The notes under the pieces: generated by a model
Told to the model about the DNA's origin: nothing
Seen by the model: the letters and a program-made list of their open reading frames with translations, nothing else
Databases searched by the model: none
DNA from: Sporosarcina sp. P2
Lineage (GTDB): Bacteria > Bacillota > Bacilli > Bacillales_A > Planococcaceae
Direction: 5' to 3'
Assembly (NCBI RefSeq): GCF_002743255.1
Contig: NZ_PDYY01000011.1
Span: forward strand, 1 to 64,000
DNA length: 64,000 bases
Made by a program: the position numbers and the translations under genes
Shown here: positions 34,154 to 43,260 of the stretch, piece by piece
Numbering within the stretch: the stretch's first letter is position 1
How the letters are laid out: every line of letters starts with the position of its first letter

Positions 34154-35731
34154 TTATTCTGTCTCTACTAATACAATATCATCAATAATAGGTACGTCGC
34201 GTTTTAACTCCATAAGCATTTCTTCATCTACAGAACTATCGATTTCACAAATCGTAATAGCGGGACCGTCAATTGCAAATCGTTCATTCGCCATACGGGC
34301 AATATTGATTCCTTTTCTCGAGAGAATACCTAAAAGATCTGCAATGACGCCTTTTTGATCGGTGTGGCGAATCAATAGTGCTGGACGTTCGCCTGAGAAT
34401 TTTAATGGATAATCATCAAGTTCCTGGACTTCGATTTTGCCTCCGCCAAGTGAACTGGCGAGGACTTTTATTTTGTTGGTCGGTCCTGTTAACTCTACGA
34501 GCACGGTATTTGGATGATAGCTCCCAAGCACACGTTTCGTAAATTCATATTCTAATCCCGTCTCAATCGCAAGTTCTTTCGCATGCGGAATTTTATCATC
34601 TGTCGTATTGTACCCCATGACACCGGCAAGAAGTGCCAAGTCGGTACCGTGTCCTTGATAAGTCGTTGCGAAAGAACCCATTAGTGAAAACATCGCATAA
34701 ATGGGTTGCTCGTTCAATAGCTGATGTGCAACGTTTCCAATTCGTACGGCTCCAGCAGTGTGGGAGCTTGATGGCCCAATCATGACAGGACCAATGATTT
34801 CATAGGCACTTTGGTATTTAGCAGGCGCACCACTGCTTTTTTCTTTTGACTCTTTTTCTTTCCCGAATACTTGGTTTTTCAGTTTTTGCCCTGTGGGTGT
34901 ACCAGCTAGGCCACCGATACCCGTTTCGCGCAGTGACTCTGGCATATTCTGTCCGACTTCATGCATGACATGGATCACTTCGTCTGGAGGGATGATACTC
35001 ACCACTCCTGCCATCGCCATATCTGCAGCCGCTTCAGCTGTGATGGCATGTAGTCCATTTCGAATGATACAAGGGATTTCTACAAGACCCGCCACAGGAT
35101 CACAAACAAGTCCCAATGAGTTTTTCAGCGCAATACCTATTGCATGACCGACTTGGTCAGGTGTGCCACCGGCAAGTTCCACTAATGTTCCTGCCGCCAT
35201 TGCAGTAGCGGAGCCGACTTCTGCTTGGCATCCTCCTGCAGCTCCAGAAATGGAAGCGCGATTGGCGATGACTAAGCCTAGCGCGGAAGCCGTGAACATG
35301 GATAAGACAATTTGTTCGCGTGTGTACTTGCCACTATCTAGCGCATGTACGAGAACGGCAGGCAAGATTCCTGCTGATCCCGCAGTAGGGGTTGCGACGA
35401 TTCGTCCCATATTCGCATTTACCTCTGAGACAGCTAGCGCATTTGCAGCGGTGTGTAGAGTAGAAGGATGAACGAAAGAATTCCCCTTTTCGGCATAGTC
35501 ATATAAGCGCTGTCCATCACCGCCAGTTAGTCCTGTGCGTGACATCACGGATGTAGTTGTCCCTTTACGAACAGCTTCTTCCATCACCGTAAACTGTTCT
35601 GACATTTTCTTGATGATAGTTTCCCTCTGCATGCTTTTTTGCTTAATTTCAGACTGAATCATTAACTCGTATATTGGTTTTTGACTCTGTTCCGCATGCT
35701 CGATCAGTTGGTTTAAGCTCGTGAATGCCAT
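34154..35731 (-). CDS. Iron-sulfur L-serine dehydratase, alpha and beta chains fused (alpha first)
   Basis: A protein of 525 residues that deaminates L-serine to pyruvate. The N-terminal 290 residues match the alpha chain, with ATPTAGSAGILPAVL, AAGGCQAEVGSA and CDPVAGLVEIPC supplying Fe-S cysteines. After a Lys/Glu/Ser-rich linker, the C-terminal part matches the beta chain with IGPVMIGPSSSHTAGAVRIG and an ACT domain (GVIADLLGILSRKGINIARM) at the end. Bacillus relatives usually encode separate SdaAB and SdaAA, and E. coli fuses beta then alpha, so alpha-beta order is notable. ATG 35731 has AAGGAG nine bases upstream. A promoter with an adjacent cre indicates catabolite control. Confidence 0.93.
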   Translation of the reverse strand: MAFTSLNQLIEHAEQSQKPIYELMIQSEIKQKSMQRETIIKKMSEQFTVMEEAVRKGTTTSVMSRTGLTGGDGQRLYDYAEKGNSFVHPSTLHTAANALAVSEVNANMGRIVATPTAGSAGILPAVLVHALDSGKYTREQIVLSMFTASALGLVIANRASISGAAGGCQAEVGSATAMAAGTLVELAGGTPDQVGHAIGIALKNSLGLVCDPVAGLVEIPCIIRNGLHAITAEAAADMAMAGVVSIIPPDEVIHVMHEVGQNMPESLRETGIGGLAGTPTGQKLKNQVFGKEKESKEKSSGAPAKYQSAYEIIGPVMIGPSSSHTAGAVRIGNVAHQLLNEQPIYAMFSLMGSFATTYQGHGTDLALLAGVMGYNTTDDKIPHAKELAIETGLEYEFTKRVLGSYHPNTVLVELTGPTNKIKVLASSLGGGKIEVQELDDYPLKFSGERPALLIRHTDQKGVIADLLGILSRKGINIARMANERFAIDGPAITICEIDSSVDEEMLMELKRDVPIIDDIVLVETE

Positions 35732-35815
35732 ATGTGTTTGCTCCTTAAAGAGAACCGTTCGGATAGAAAGATTCAAGAACCATTCTCGTTGTATTTGATA
35801 TAAGATACTCTTTTT

Positions 35816-35862
35816 TGAAAGCGCTTACCTTTTATTATTTGTTACTTTACGTGAAATGTCAA
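35816..35862 (-). promoter_or_regulatory. Promoter with cre site for L-serine dehydratase
   Basis: On the minus strand: TTGACA (complement 35857-35862), 17-base spacer, AATAAT (complement 35834-35839), then a cre-like palindrome TGAAAGCGCTTACC on the + strand (35816-35829). The position just after the -10 fits CcpA repression. Confidence 0.8.
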
Positions 35863-36147
35863 TCAATCGAATAGATGCCGGAGCACCTAATGCCCATTAT
35901 CTTGTGTATATGTTTACTAACTTTGAAGACCCGAGTTGTTGAATGAGTTCTGAAGGCAGCTTTGTATCCGGTTGATAGGTCATATAATTGAACCCCTATG
36001 ATTGGGCGATTACTAAGTTAGTCTATAGTGTTAGACTTAAAGTTTCAATGATTTGCAACGAACTGGAATCATCTTATGGTATGATTAATCCATGAAAATA
36101 TAAGTATGTGAATATACAATATTACTTGCTAGGTGGGGGACTCTTAC
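35863..36147. other. Intergenic region with no recognised feature
   Basis: AT-rich spacer between the serine dehydratase promoter and the STAS gene. I see no ORF with a ribosome site, no strong hairpin and no clear -35/-10 pair for the STAS gene. Confidence 0.4.
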
Positions 36148-36633
36148 ATGAATGGAGAAACAAATTCAGCACAAGAAATTACAGAACTTAGAAAACAAAT
36201 GATAAAGTATGAGAAAATTATAGAGGATTTATCAGCGCCCATAATTCCTTCTATCGTACCAGAAACCATTTTAGTTCCGCTAACCGGAGTTCTTTCAGTA
36301 GGACGCTTTATGCATATCCAAGAAAAGATTGTGCAAAGAATATCTGCTAACAACATACTTACAGTAGTCATTGATTTTACCGATATCAGCACATTGACAG
36401 TAGAAGAAAATATGGGGTATGAGTTATTGAGTGAAAAAATTAATGAATTGGTCAGTGTGTTGCAATTAATGGGCACAGAAACCATTTTTGTAGGTTTTTC
36501 ACCGGAGTTTGCTCAAAATTTAATTCTATCCAATGTATCGAAATTTAATCAAATTCGTGCGTTTACGAATTTCCGTGAAGGTCTTCGATACTTATTGGAT
36601 CAAAAGGGAATGGAAATTGTTTATAAAAAATAA
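36148..36633 (+). CDS. STAS-domain protein (RsbR/RsbS-like)
   Basis: A protein of 161 residues with a short helical N-terminal region (1-30) followed by a STAS domain: ETILVPLTGVLSVGRFMHIQEKIV, NILTVVIDFTDISTLT and GTETIFVGFSPEFAQNLI. The layout resembles RsbR paralogues of the stressosome but lacks their globin-like N-terminal sensor, so it is closer to a short regulator. The usual phosphorylatable Ser/Thr in DxS/T is represented by DISTLT. ATG 36148 follows AGGTGGGG. It is monocistronic, with no kinase or phosphatase partner nearby. Confidence 0.8.
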   Translation: MNGETNSAQEITELRKQMIKYEKIIEDLSAPIIPSIVPETILVPLTGVLSVGRFMHIQEKIVQRISANNILTVVIDFTDISTLTVEENMGYELLSEKINELVSVLQLMGTETIFVGFSPEFAQNLILSNVSKFNQIRAFTNFREGLRYLLDQKGMEIVYKK

Positions 36634-36690
36634 ACGAATACCTGTGTAACAGCGGATTTTTTAGTCTACTGTTATACAGGCATTCATGTA

Positions 36691-37128
36691 TTATTTTACA
36701 CTCCCTCGGACGACCAATACGTCACAGGATGCAGTCAAAACAATTGCCTCAGAGACAGAGCCTAGAAAAAAATGCTCTGCGTTCTTCACACCTTGAGCAC
36801 CGCAGACGATTAAGTCGGCTTCTATTACTTGAGCAAGTTCTTTGGAAATACTTACTTTCGGATCACCATGTTTGATGTATGTTTCCACATCGTCAATACC
36901 TTTATCTTTAGCAAGGGTTTTATAGCTATTCAGCAAATCCCCTATGCGTTGCTCTTCCCGTTCCAGATAGGAAGTGTCATCTTCGTCAATCGAAAAGATA
37001 TCAATGACGCTGACGATGTGCAATCTCGCATTTTCTTCTAGCTTTACAACTTCTATCGATTTATAAAAAGCCCGTCTTGCCTCACTTGAACCATCTACCG
37101 CGACTAGAATATTCATATATTCATTCAT
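36691..37128 (-). CDS. Universal stress protein (UspA family)
   Basis: A 145-residue Usp with the ATP-binding loop GAQGVKNAEHFFLGSVSE (G-x2-G-x9-G-S) and N-terminal MNILVAVDGSSEARRA. GGAGGAG lies eight bases before ATG 37128. It is the most divergent of four Usp genes in the window. Confidence 0.9.
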   Translation of the reverse strand: MNEYMNILVAVDGSSEARRAFYKSIEVVKLEENARLHIVSVIDIFSIDEDDTSYLEREEQRIGDLLNSYKTLAKDKGIDDVETYIKHGDPKVSISKELAQVIEADLIVCGAQGVKNAEHFFLGSVSEAIVLTASCDVLVVRGSVK

Positions 37129-37426
37129 CTTAAAATCTCCTCCCGAAAATCAGGGTCATTTTTCATTAGTCCGATGTAATAACGATAGTATGGTAATAAT
37201 CTGCTTATTATTATACCATGTTTATAAGTGAAATCTGTTAATCCATAGAAAAATCCGAGAGATCTGTGAGGTAGTACCTTTACGTTTTCTAGTCACCGGG
37301 CACAGTATGACAATTAATTTTCGTATGATAGTTTGAAAAAATGGCTCAACTACTTGTATAAAAAATTAAAATGAACATACTACACCTAGTAACCAGTGCG
37401 TTAGAGTGAATAAGGAGGAAGAGAAC

Positions 37427-37993
37427 ATGACAAATGTAAATAACAGGTTATCAACAGAACAACAGGAAAAAATCCTCGAAACACTTCAATTACGTTTCGT
37501 GAATAATATGTTTCGCCACGCAGATATGGATTGGTCTTCATTACATGCCAAGCTTTTAGAAAACGGGGAAAAGCTATGGTCCCTCAATGAAATGGAAGTT
37601 ACAGGAGGGGAACCAGACGTGGTGGATTATGATGAAATCACGGACCAATATATCTTTTTTGATTGTTCAGCAGAGAGTCCTGTCGGTCGCCGAAGTGTTT
37701 GCTATGATCGAAAAGCTTTAGAATCTAGAAAGAAGAACAAGCCGGAGAATAACGCGATGGATCTGGCGAATGAGATGGGAATTGAATTATTGACAGAGGA
37801 ACAATACCGTTGGCTCCAACAGTTTGGGGAGTTCGATAGAAAAACATCGAGCTGGGTGCAGACACCAGAAGAAATCAGGAAACGTGGTGGAGCTCTTTTT
37901 TGTGATCGTCGATATGATCAAGTATTTTTGTATCACAATGGAGCAGAGTCGTATTATGCTGCAAGAGGATTCCGAGGCTCACTCAGACTGTGA
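37427..37993 (+). CDS. DUF4256 family protein
   Basis: A 188-residue soluble protein that I recognise as DUF4256-like: RHADMDWSSLHAKL near the start, EMEVTGGEPDVVDYD and IFFDCSAESPVGRRSVCYDR in the middle, and RGGALFCDRRYDQVFLYHNGAESYYAARGFRG at the end. ATG 37427 follows AAGGAGG. The function is unknown to me. It stands alone. Confidence 0.78.
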   Translation: MTNVNNRLSTEQQEKILETLQLRFVNNMFRHADMDWSSLHAKLLENGEKLWSLNEMEVTGGEPDVVDYDEITDQYIFFDCSAESPVGRRSVCYDRKALESRKKNKPENNAMDLANEMGIELLTEEQYRWLQQFGEFDRKTSSWVQTPEEIRKRGGALFCDRRYDQVFLYHNGAESYYAARGFRGSLRL

Positions 37994-38100
37994 ACTAGAA
38001 AGTACTATAGTCTGTGCATTTTCGATTAACCATTCTCTTTTCTAGTGTATTTCATCTGTGGTAAGATAAAGAAAAGAGTAGTTTGATATGGGGATATAGT

Positions 38101-38736
38101 ATGGGGTATAGAGGTAGAGTAGTGGCAGTGTGTATTGTTATATTGTTCAATATCTTACGTTACGGCTATTACAATGTCTATTTAGGTTATCAGTTTGAAA
38201 AAAGTTTCTTTATTTTGACAGGGTTTTTTTTGCTAGTTGCCTGGATAGGTGGTAGGCAATACGACGTAGCCAAGTTTTACGCAGAGAAAGATCCGCTAAC
38301 TAATGCATATAATCGGCGGACAATAGATAAAGTATTCAGGAAGCAGATTTCCCAATATAGTAATACAGGGAAGAAAATTGGCGTAGTATTAATCGATCTT
38401 GATGATTTTAAGAATATAAATGATACATTCGGTCATCAAACAGGTGATGAATTATTACGTCAAGTTGCCGAACTAATTATGAGTAATGCGAAAAAAGAAG
38501 ATTATGTCGTGCGATGGGGTGGCGACGAGTTTGTGCATGTAATTCTCGATTTAAAAGAGGATACTCTTTCAGACTATGTTCGGTGTTTAAGAAGTAAATT
38601 ATCCAATTTGGATATAGAATCGGTCAACGTTGTTAGCGCTTCAATGGGAATCGCAGTTTATCCGGATGATGGAGAGACTTTTGAGGCGTTGATTCAGAAA
38701 GCAGATACATCCATGTACGAAATGAAAAAAGCATAA
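38101..38736 (+). CDS. Membrane-anchored GGDEF diguanylate cyclase
   Basis: A protein of about 212 residues with two N-terminal membrane helices and a complete GGDEF domain: KDPLTNAYNRRTID at the domain start, VVLIDLDDFKNINDTFGHQTGDELL, and RWGGDEFVHVI with the intact GGDEF signature. The inhibitory RxxD site upstream is not conserved (it reads KKED), suggesting no product inhibition by that site. It makes cyclic di-GMP. ATG 38101 is preferred over TTG 38083. Confidence 0.9.
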   Translation: MGYRGRVVAVCIVILFNILRYGYYNVYLGYQFEKSFFILTGFFLLVAWIGGRQYDVAKFYAEKDPLTNAYNRRTIDKVFRKQISQYSNTGKKIGVVLIDLDDFKNINDTFGHQTGDELLRQVAELIMSNAKKEDYVVRWGGDEFVHVILDLKEDTLSDYVRCLRSKLSNLDIESVNVVSASMGIAVYPDDGETFEALIQKADTSMYEMKKA

Positions 38737-38748
38737 TTAGTTTCTAAT

Positions 38749-38787
38749 CCTAGTTCAGTCTGCATAACAGACTGAACTAGGACTTTT
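38749..38787 (+). terminator. Intrinsic terminator after the GGDEF gene
   Basis: A 14-bp perfect stem (38749-38762, 38768-38781) with a five-base loop, followed by ACTTTTG. Confidence 0.85.
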
Positions 38788-38896
38788 GATATGAAAAATG
38801 TTGGTGATGTATTAAATGTACTATGCACTTCGGTAAGAGTTTAACGAATGATGCGACTCGGATATACAGGGTAGCTAGTAGTTATGCCTAAACTTC

Positions 38897-39554
38897 TCAC
38901 GTTCTCTCAATGGTCGCTGTAATTTCCACACCCGTCAAAGCCTGTGTGGCTAGGCGGTCTGCTTCGCTGTTCTTCTTGCGTGAAATTAGTTCATACCGTG
39001 GTTGGAATCCTAAAGATTCCATCTTTTCTTCAATTTTATTCGACCAACTGTACAGTTCTTCTTCAATTACAGGCCATTCTTCGCTTAAATGATTGATTAC
39101 GACCCGTGAGTCACCCATAATCTCAATGGGTAAATGGTGCGCTCCAAGCATTTCAAGTTCTTGCAAGCACAGATGAAGTGCTGCATATTCTGCTTCATTG
39201 TTTGAAGATAAGTGTGTAGTAGTGGCGTTTTTTCGTAGTCTATAAGATTTACCATTTTGGTTATAATAGAGGACGCAACCAAGACCGGCTAACTTTGTCT
39301 CCCAATCGAAACCACCATCGAAGTATACAGCAATATTATGTGGCTCTGTTTCGATGCCCTTCAGATAGCTTTTTAATTCCTTAATAGTCCAGGAACTATC
39401 AAATTGATCTGTAAACATGATTTGCTTTGTGCGACCTGTTTTCTCTAAGTCCTCAGCAATTATCAGGGCTTGGTCTGCAGGTAATTCTCCGGACTTGAAA
39501 ACGGTTGGAGTTCCTTTTTTTTGATTTATAGTGCCATTCAATTAATACATTCAA
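38897..39554 (-). CDS. RNase H-like protein with an apparent N-terminal frameshift
   Basis: A protein of about 214-218 residues. Residues 70 onward form an RNase HI-type fold (VYFDGGFD, then NNEAEYAALHLCLQEL, IMGDSRVVINHL and ISRKKNSEADRLATQAL), with the acidic catalytic residues present. The N-terminal 60 residues form a small domain with IAEDLEKTGRTKQI. The good ribosome site GGGAGGG (39561-39567) fits a TTG start at 39554 giving MNVLIEWHYKSKK, but that frame is shifted by an eight-A run (39515-39522 on the + strand as T) relative to the rest. With seven A the frames join as YKSKKGTPTVF. In the main frame alone only a TTG at 39541 is available. It could be a sequencing error, slippage or a mutation. 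Confidence 0.8.
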
Positions 39555-39621
39555 CGTGATCCCTCCCATATATTCAGTTTATCCGATAAAGACATATAAA
39601 AACCTATTAATAAGTAAATGA

Positions 39622-39906
39622 TATCGACATAACGGAGATAATGAATATGATCTTGAGCCATACTTTTATGGAGGTACGAAAACGTATGCTTATGAAGTCT
39701 ATGAACAATTTCAAGGGCATACGGTGAAGTCGGTCGTGAATGAAGTAACTTTTGCGGAAGGTTTTGCCATTGAGTCACAAGCCTGGTCCAAACAAATAAT
39801 GGAAGCTATTAGGGAGACTGGAGGTACGTTCATTACTATCTCTGAAGATGAAATTTTAGAAGCCCGCATAAGTTTCCAACATGACAAAAAAATGCACGGA
39901 AAGCTG
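39622..39906 (+). pseudogene. Remnant of a PLP-dependent threonine-synthase-like enzyme
   Basis: In one + strand frame from 39622, text NEYDLEPYFYGGTKTYAYEVYEQ continues directly into GHTVKSVVNEVTFAEGFAIESQAW and TGGTFITISEDEILEARISF. These are familiar pieces of threonine synthase/PLP-fold II enzymes, but the part between YEQ and GHTVK (roughly 70 residues including the glycine loop) is missing, and both ends are absent. No start with a ribosome site exists. It is therefore a decayed gene with an internal deletion, between the RNase H-like gene and a symporter. Confidence 0.6.
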
Positions 39907-39952
39907 TCATGTTTTGTGCACATGAGAGTTTCCCGTACAGGAATTAGTGAAA

Positions 39953-41206
39953 CTATGCAATTTCCGTATGTTTTGGCGCCTTTTCAACATCTGGCTCACC
40001 TAACACACCTTCTGTTTGAGCAACGATAACAGCACATGCAGCGTCACCGGTAATGTTGACAGCTGTACGCACCATGTCAAGTAAGCGATCTACTCCGAGA
40101 ACGAGCGCAATTCCTTCAACCGGAAGTCCGACTGATGTCAGAACCATTGCTAGCATGATGAGGCCCGCACCTGGAACAGCAGCGGTTCCAATACTAGCCA
40201 GTACCGCTGTTAAAACAACAGTGAGTAACTGTCCCATAGTTAATTCAACGCCATAAGCCTGTGCGATGAAGATTACAGCTGCCCCTTGCATAATTGCGGT
40301 ACCGTCCATATTAATAGTGGCCCCAAGGGATTGCGTGAACGAACTAATAGACTCGGGTACTTTTAACTTTTCCTGCGCTGTTTTCAATGAAATCGGTAGT
40401 GTTGCAGCAGAACTTGCTGTACTGAATGCAACAACTTGTGCTGGAAAGAAGTTTTTAAAGAACCAAATTGGGCTACGTTTACCGATCAATGCGATTGATC
40501 CGCCATAGACGAAAATGGTATGGATTAGGAGGGCTCCAAGAACGACTCCCATATACATACCCATTACCTTCAGTGCATCTATACCCTGGCTTCCAACAGC
40601 TGATGCAATCAAACCGAATGCTCCGTATGGCGCGAACTTCATGACAAATGTAATCAGATACATAATGAGTTCATTTGCTTGCTCGAAAAACTCTTTTACT
40701 CTTTCAACTTTACTACCCATCATGGCCATTCCAAAGCCAACCAATGCTGCAAAGAAGATAATCTGAAGCATATTACCTTCTGCCATAGCGCTAACCGGAT
40801 TTGTAGGAATAATTCCTAATAGGGTTTCTGCTACTGGTGGAGCTTCTTGTGCTTCGTAAGTGGCATTGGCTGTTTCGAAATTACCTCCTTCACCAGGCTT
40901 TAGTAATAGACCGAGTGAAATTGCAATGACTAGGGCGATGGCTGTAGTTATCAAGAAATAGCCGATGGTCTTCCCACCAATTCTACCTAATTTCTTCGGA
41001 TCACCAATTCCAACCGTTCCAAGGACGATAGAAATGAACACCACGGGCACGACTAGCATCTTCATCAGATTCAAGAAGATTATACCAAGTGGTTTAAAAA
41101 GAAATGCGTCGGCTTTTGTAAAAAGACTAGGTGTGAAGATATTCAATAGTAAACCGACGACGACCCCTGCGATTAGGGCAATAATAATATTTCTGGCCAA
41201 CTTCAT
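39953..41206 (-). CDS. Dicarboxylate/amino acid:cation symporter (DAACS), first
   Basis: A 417-residue symporter of the GltP/DctA family with eight membrane helices and two re-entrant hairpins. HP1 carries FSTASSAATLPISLKTA, and helix 7 carries the Na+/substrate motif SLGATINMDGTAIMQG with intact NMDGT. AAGGAGG precedes ATG 41206. It imports glutamate, aspartate or C4-dicarboxylates. The promoter region shares a cre-promoter module with the L-serine dehydratase, so catabolite control is likely. Confidence 0.92.
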   Translation of the reverse strand: MKLARNIIIALIAGVVVGLLLNIFTPSLFTKADAFLFKPLGIIFLNLMKMLVVPVVFISIVLGTVGIGDPKKLGRIGGKTIGYFLITTAIALVIAISLGLLLKPGEGGNFETANATYEAQEAPPVAETLLGIIPTNPVSAMAEGNMLQIIFFAALVGFGMAMMGSKVERVKEFFEQANELIMYLITFVMKFAPYGAFGLIASAVGSQGIDALKVMGMYMGVVLGALLIHTIFVYGGSIALIGKRSPIWFFKNFFPAQVVAFSTASSAATLPISLKTAQEKLKVPESISSFTQSLGATINMDGTAIMQGAAVIFIAQAYGVELTMGQLLTVVLTAVLASIGTAAVPGAGLIMLAMVLTSVGLPVEGIALVLGVDRLLDMVRTAVNITGDAACAVIVAQTEGVLGEPDVEKAPKHTEIA

Positions 41207-41251
41207 ACATATCCCTCCTTAACATAATGTATTCAATTATAAAGTTAAAAA

Positions 41252-41298
41252 TGAAAGCGCTTACTTTCTATTATTCGATATATTTTGGAGAATGTCAA
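41252..41298 (-). promoter_or_regulatory. Promoter with cre site for the first symporter
   Basis: On the minus strand: TTGACA (complement 41293-41298), 17-base spacer, AATAAT (complement 41270-41275), then TGAAAGCGCTTACT on the + strand at 41252-41265. Layout and spacing equal those at 35816-35862. Confidence 0.82.
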
Positions 41299-41504
41299 CT
41301 TATCTATTTGATATTTAACAGATTAGTAACTAGTTAAAGAGAAACAATAAAAGTGTGTATAGTCGAAGTGGCACCATTCCCAACTATGCAATTCGGAGAA
41401 TAAATAGATTGATATCTTATAAAATTCAAAGTATTATTTGGTTTTTTTTGTGTGTCGCTGTACAATTAGTTTATCAATGGAGAATTATTATTTTAGAAAA
41501 GGAA

Positions 41505-42104
41505 GTGGGTCAACTGAAAAAAAGAGGCCGACGAGTAGGGGCAGATGGCGAAAAAAGTCGTAAAACACTTTTGGAAATTTCCGCTACACAATTCGCTATT
41601 CATGGTTTTTATAAAACGAAGATTAGTGAAATCGTGAAGGAAGCAAATGTTACACAGCCAACGTTCTACTTATATTTTAAAAGTAAAGAAGCTGTATTTC
41701 AGGAATTAGTCGATATATTCAAAGAAAAATTATATCATCAAGTAGCACAAAGCAAACTTCCCGCAGATATAGCAGAAGAAGGGCTAATGGAGCGAATTGC
41801 TTATGGTTTATGTGCTGTTTTTGAACTATTCCAGCAGAATGAAGAAGTTGCACGGATTGGTTTTGTTGTTTCAGAAGAAGCCGCTAACATTAAAGAACAA
41901 ATGACCGCACAATTAGAACGTAATCTTAAAGAAGAAGCAGAGCTTGGATATTTTCATACCAATATAAACTTCGGCGTTGTCGCTACAGCAATGGTTGGAG
42001 CTATTGAATATCTCGCGATCACCAAACTTTGGACGGGAACACATAAACCAGAAGAACTGGCCGAAGAGATTACACTCTTATTTTTACAAGGGTTGAAAAA
42101 ATAA
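41505..42104 (+). CDS. TetR family transcriptional regulator
   Basis: A protein of about 200 residues. The N-terminal HTH spans roughly residues 14-60: SRKTLLEISATQFAIHGFYKTKISEIVKEANVTQPTFYLYFKSKE with the usual YLYFKSK recognition end. The C-terminal ligand domain is helical with no signature. The start is uncertain; GTG 41505 and CTG 41514 both lie near AAGGAAG. It is divergent from the DAACS symporter and could regulate it, but no operator is evident. Confidence 0.85.
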   Translation: MGQLKKRGRRVGADGEKSRKTLLEISATQFAIHGFYKTKISEIVKEANVTQPTFYLYFKSKEAVFQELVDIFKEKLYHQVAQSKLPADIAEEGLMERIAYGLCAVFELFQQNEEVARIGFVVSEEAANIKEQMTAQLERNLKEEAELGYFHTNINFGVVATAMVGAIEYLAITKLWTGTHKPEELAEEITLLFLQGLKK

Positions 42105-42115
42105 GAATTGAATAC

Positions 42116-42151
42116 AAAAGCATAAGCTCAAATATAGAGTTTATGCTTTTT
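42116..42151 (+). terminator. Intrinsic terminator after the TetR gene
   Basis: AAAAGCATAA pairs with TTATGCTTTT, with an inner CTC/GAG pair, followed by T. Confidence 0.85.
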
Positions 42152-42466
42152 ACTTCTGAAAACATATCAAAATAGGTTGTTAAGCACATGAGAGATGGGA
42201 CTCCAGTTGAAGGGGTATAATCCATGGATAAATACAAAAAAGAATCAAATTAGACAAGATGATGAAGAATCGCATGAAGGCAGTGAGATCAAACAGTGAA
42301 ATCATTCAATTTTTCGTAATGCTTAGAATTGATAACATAATGGAAAAAGATACGTATTTGCTAGGGGGTGTATTACCTTCAGTAGCTAAAATGATAATGG
42401 AAGTATAAAAGTCTAAAAAATTGTAATCCATCTAACGCCCTAGAGTAAACAAATAACTAGAAACTA
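42152..42466. other. Intergenic region upstream of bioY, no clear gene
   Basis: A 315-base AT-rich stretch. A 22-codon frame at 42341-42409 (MEKDTYLLGGVLPSVA) has no ribosome site and I cannot match it. It may be gene debris. Confidence 0.3.
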
Positions 42467-42495
42467 TTGACACATATATTTATATACTATAAAAT
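42467..42495 (+). promoter_or_regulatory. SigA promoter of bioY
   Basis: TTGACA at 42467-42472, 17-base spacer, TAAAAT at 42490-42495. I do not see a convincing BirA operator. Confidence 0.65.
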
Positions 42496-42544
42496 AAACG
42501 TCAACACTACTCAGGTAATGGTTTACTCAAAGGGGATTAGAGAA

Positions 42545-43096
42545 ATGATAGACTCACGAAATAAATTGAAAATGATGATTGTAACCGCATTATTCGCAGC
42601 CATTATCGGTGTTATGGCACAGCTAACGATTCCACTACCATTAGTTCCGATTACAGGACAAACACTGGCAGTCGGTTTAGCAGCGACTATTTTAGGTTCA
42701 CGTTATGGAACGATCTCTGTACTAGTATATTTAGCGATGGGAGCGGTAGGGATGCCTGTATTTTCAGGCATGTCTTCAGGGTTAGGTGTAATTTTTGGAC
42801 CTACCGGCGGATTTCTAATTGGCTTTATCCCAACCGCATTCATTACGGGTTATTATATGGAGCGCACGAGTTTCAAACTACCGAATGCAATTATTGCAAA
42901 TATCATTGGAATGTTCGTCGCCTTAGCGTTTGGTACAGTATGGCTAAAAATTATTGCGGAACTTTCTTGGACAGCTGCCGTCATGGCGGGCTTTGTTCCA
43001 TTTTTAATCGGTGGTTTCATCAAAGCATTTCTTGCAGCGTGGGCGGGTATTACAGTTCGCGGAAGATTGCTCGCTAATCGATTATTGCTCGCTTAA
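42545..43096 (+). CDS. bioY: Biotin transporter S component
   Basis: A 183-residue ECF-type S component for biotin with six membrane helices. IPLPLVPITGQTLAVGLAATILG near residues 29-51 and GPTGGFLIGFIPTAF near 88-102 are BioY signatures. ATG 42545 follows AAAGGGGA. There are no biotin synthesis genes adjacent, so uptake is the visible role. It may use the general EcfA/T module encoded elsewhere. Confidence 0.93.
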   Translation: MIDSRNKLKMMIVTALFAAIIGVMAQLTIPLPLVPITGQTLAVGLAATILGSRYGTISVLVYLAMGAVGMPVFSGMSSGLGVIFGPTGGFLIGFIPTAFITGYYMERTSFKLPNAIIANIIGMFVALAFGTVWLKIIAELSWTAAVMAGFVPFLIGGFIKAFLAAWAGITVRGRLLANRLLLA

Positions 43097-43112
43097 TTTA
43101 ATCTCACAGTAT

Positions 43113-43152
43113 AAAAAACGTTAATTCATATTATATGAGTTAACGTTTTTTT
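43113..43152 (+). terminator. Intrinsic terminator after bioY
   Basis: AAAAAACGTTAA/TTAACGTTTTTT stem with an inner TCAT/ATGA, ending in T. Confidence 0.9.
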
Positions 43153-43260
43153 CAGATGTGATAGTCCATTCGTATTCCACATTAATTGGATTACTGAATA
43201 TTATCGCGTTCTGGTATATACTAACAATAGCGAGTATTCGAAATAATGGGGGCTGTTAGT

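Noticed and set aside
42341..42409. 22-codon frame MEKDTYLLGG upstream of bioY
   Set aside because: No ribosome site and no recognised family; treated as possible gene debris.
42467..42510. BirA operator upstream of bioY
   Set aside because: Only a TTGAC/GTCAA pair with a spacer much longer than known BirA sites.
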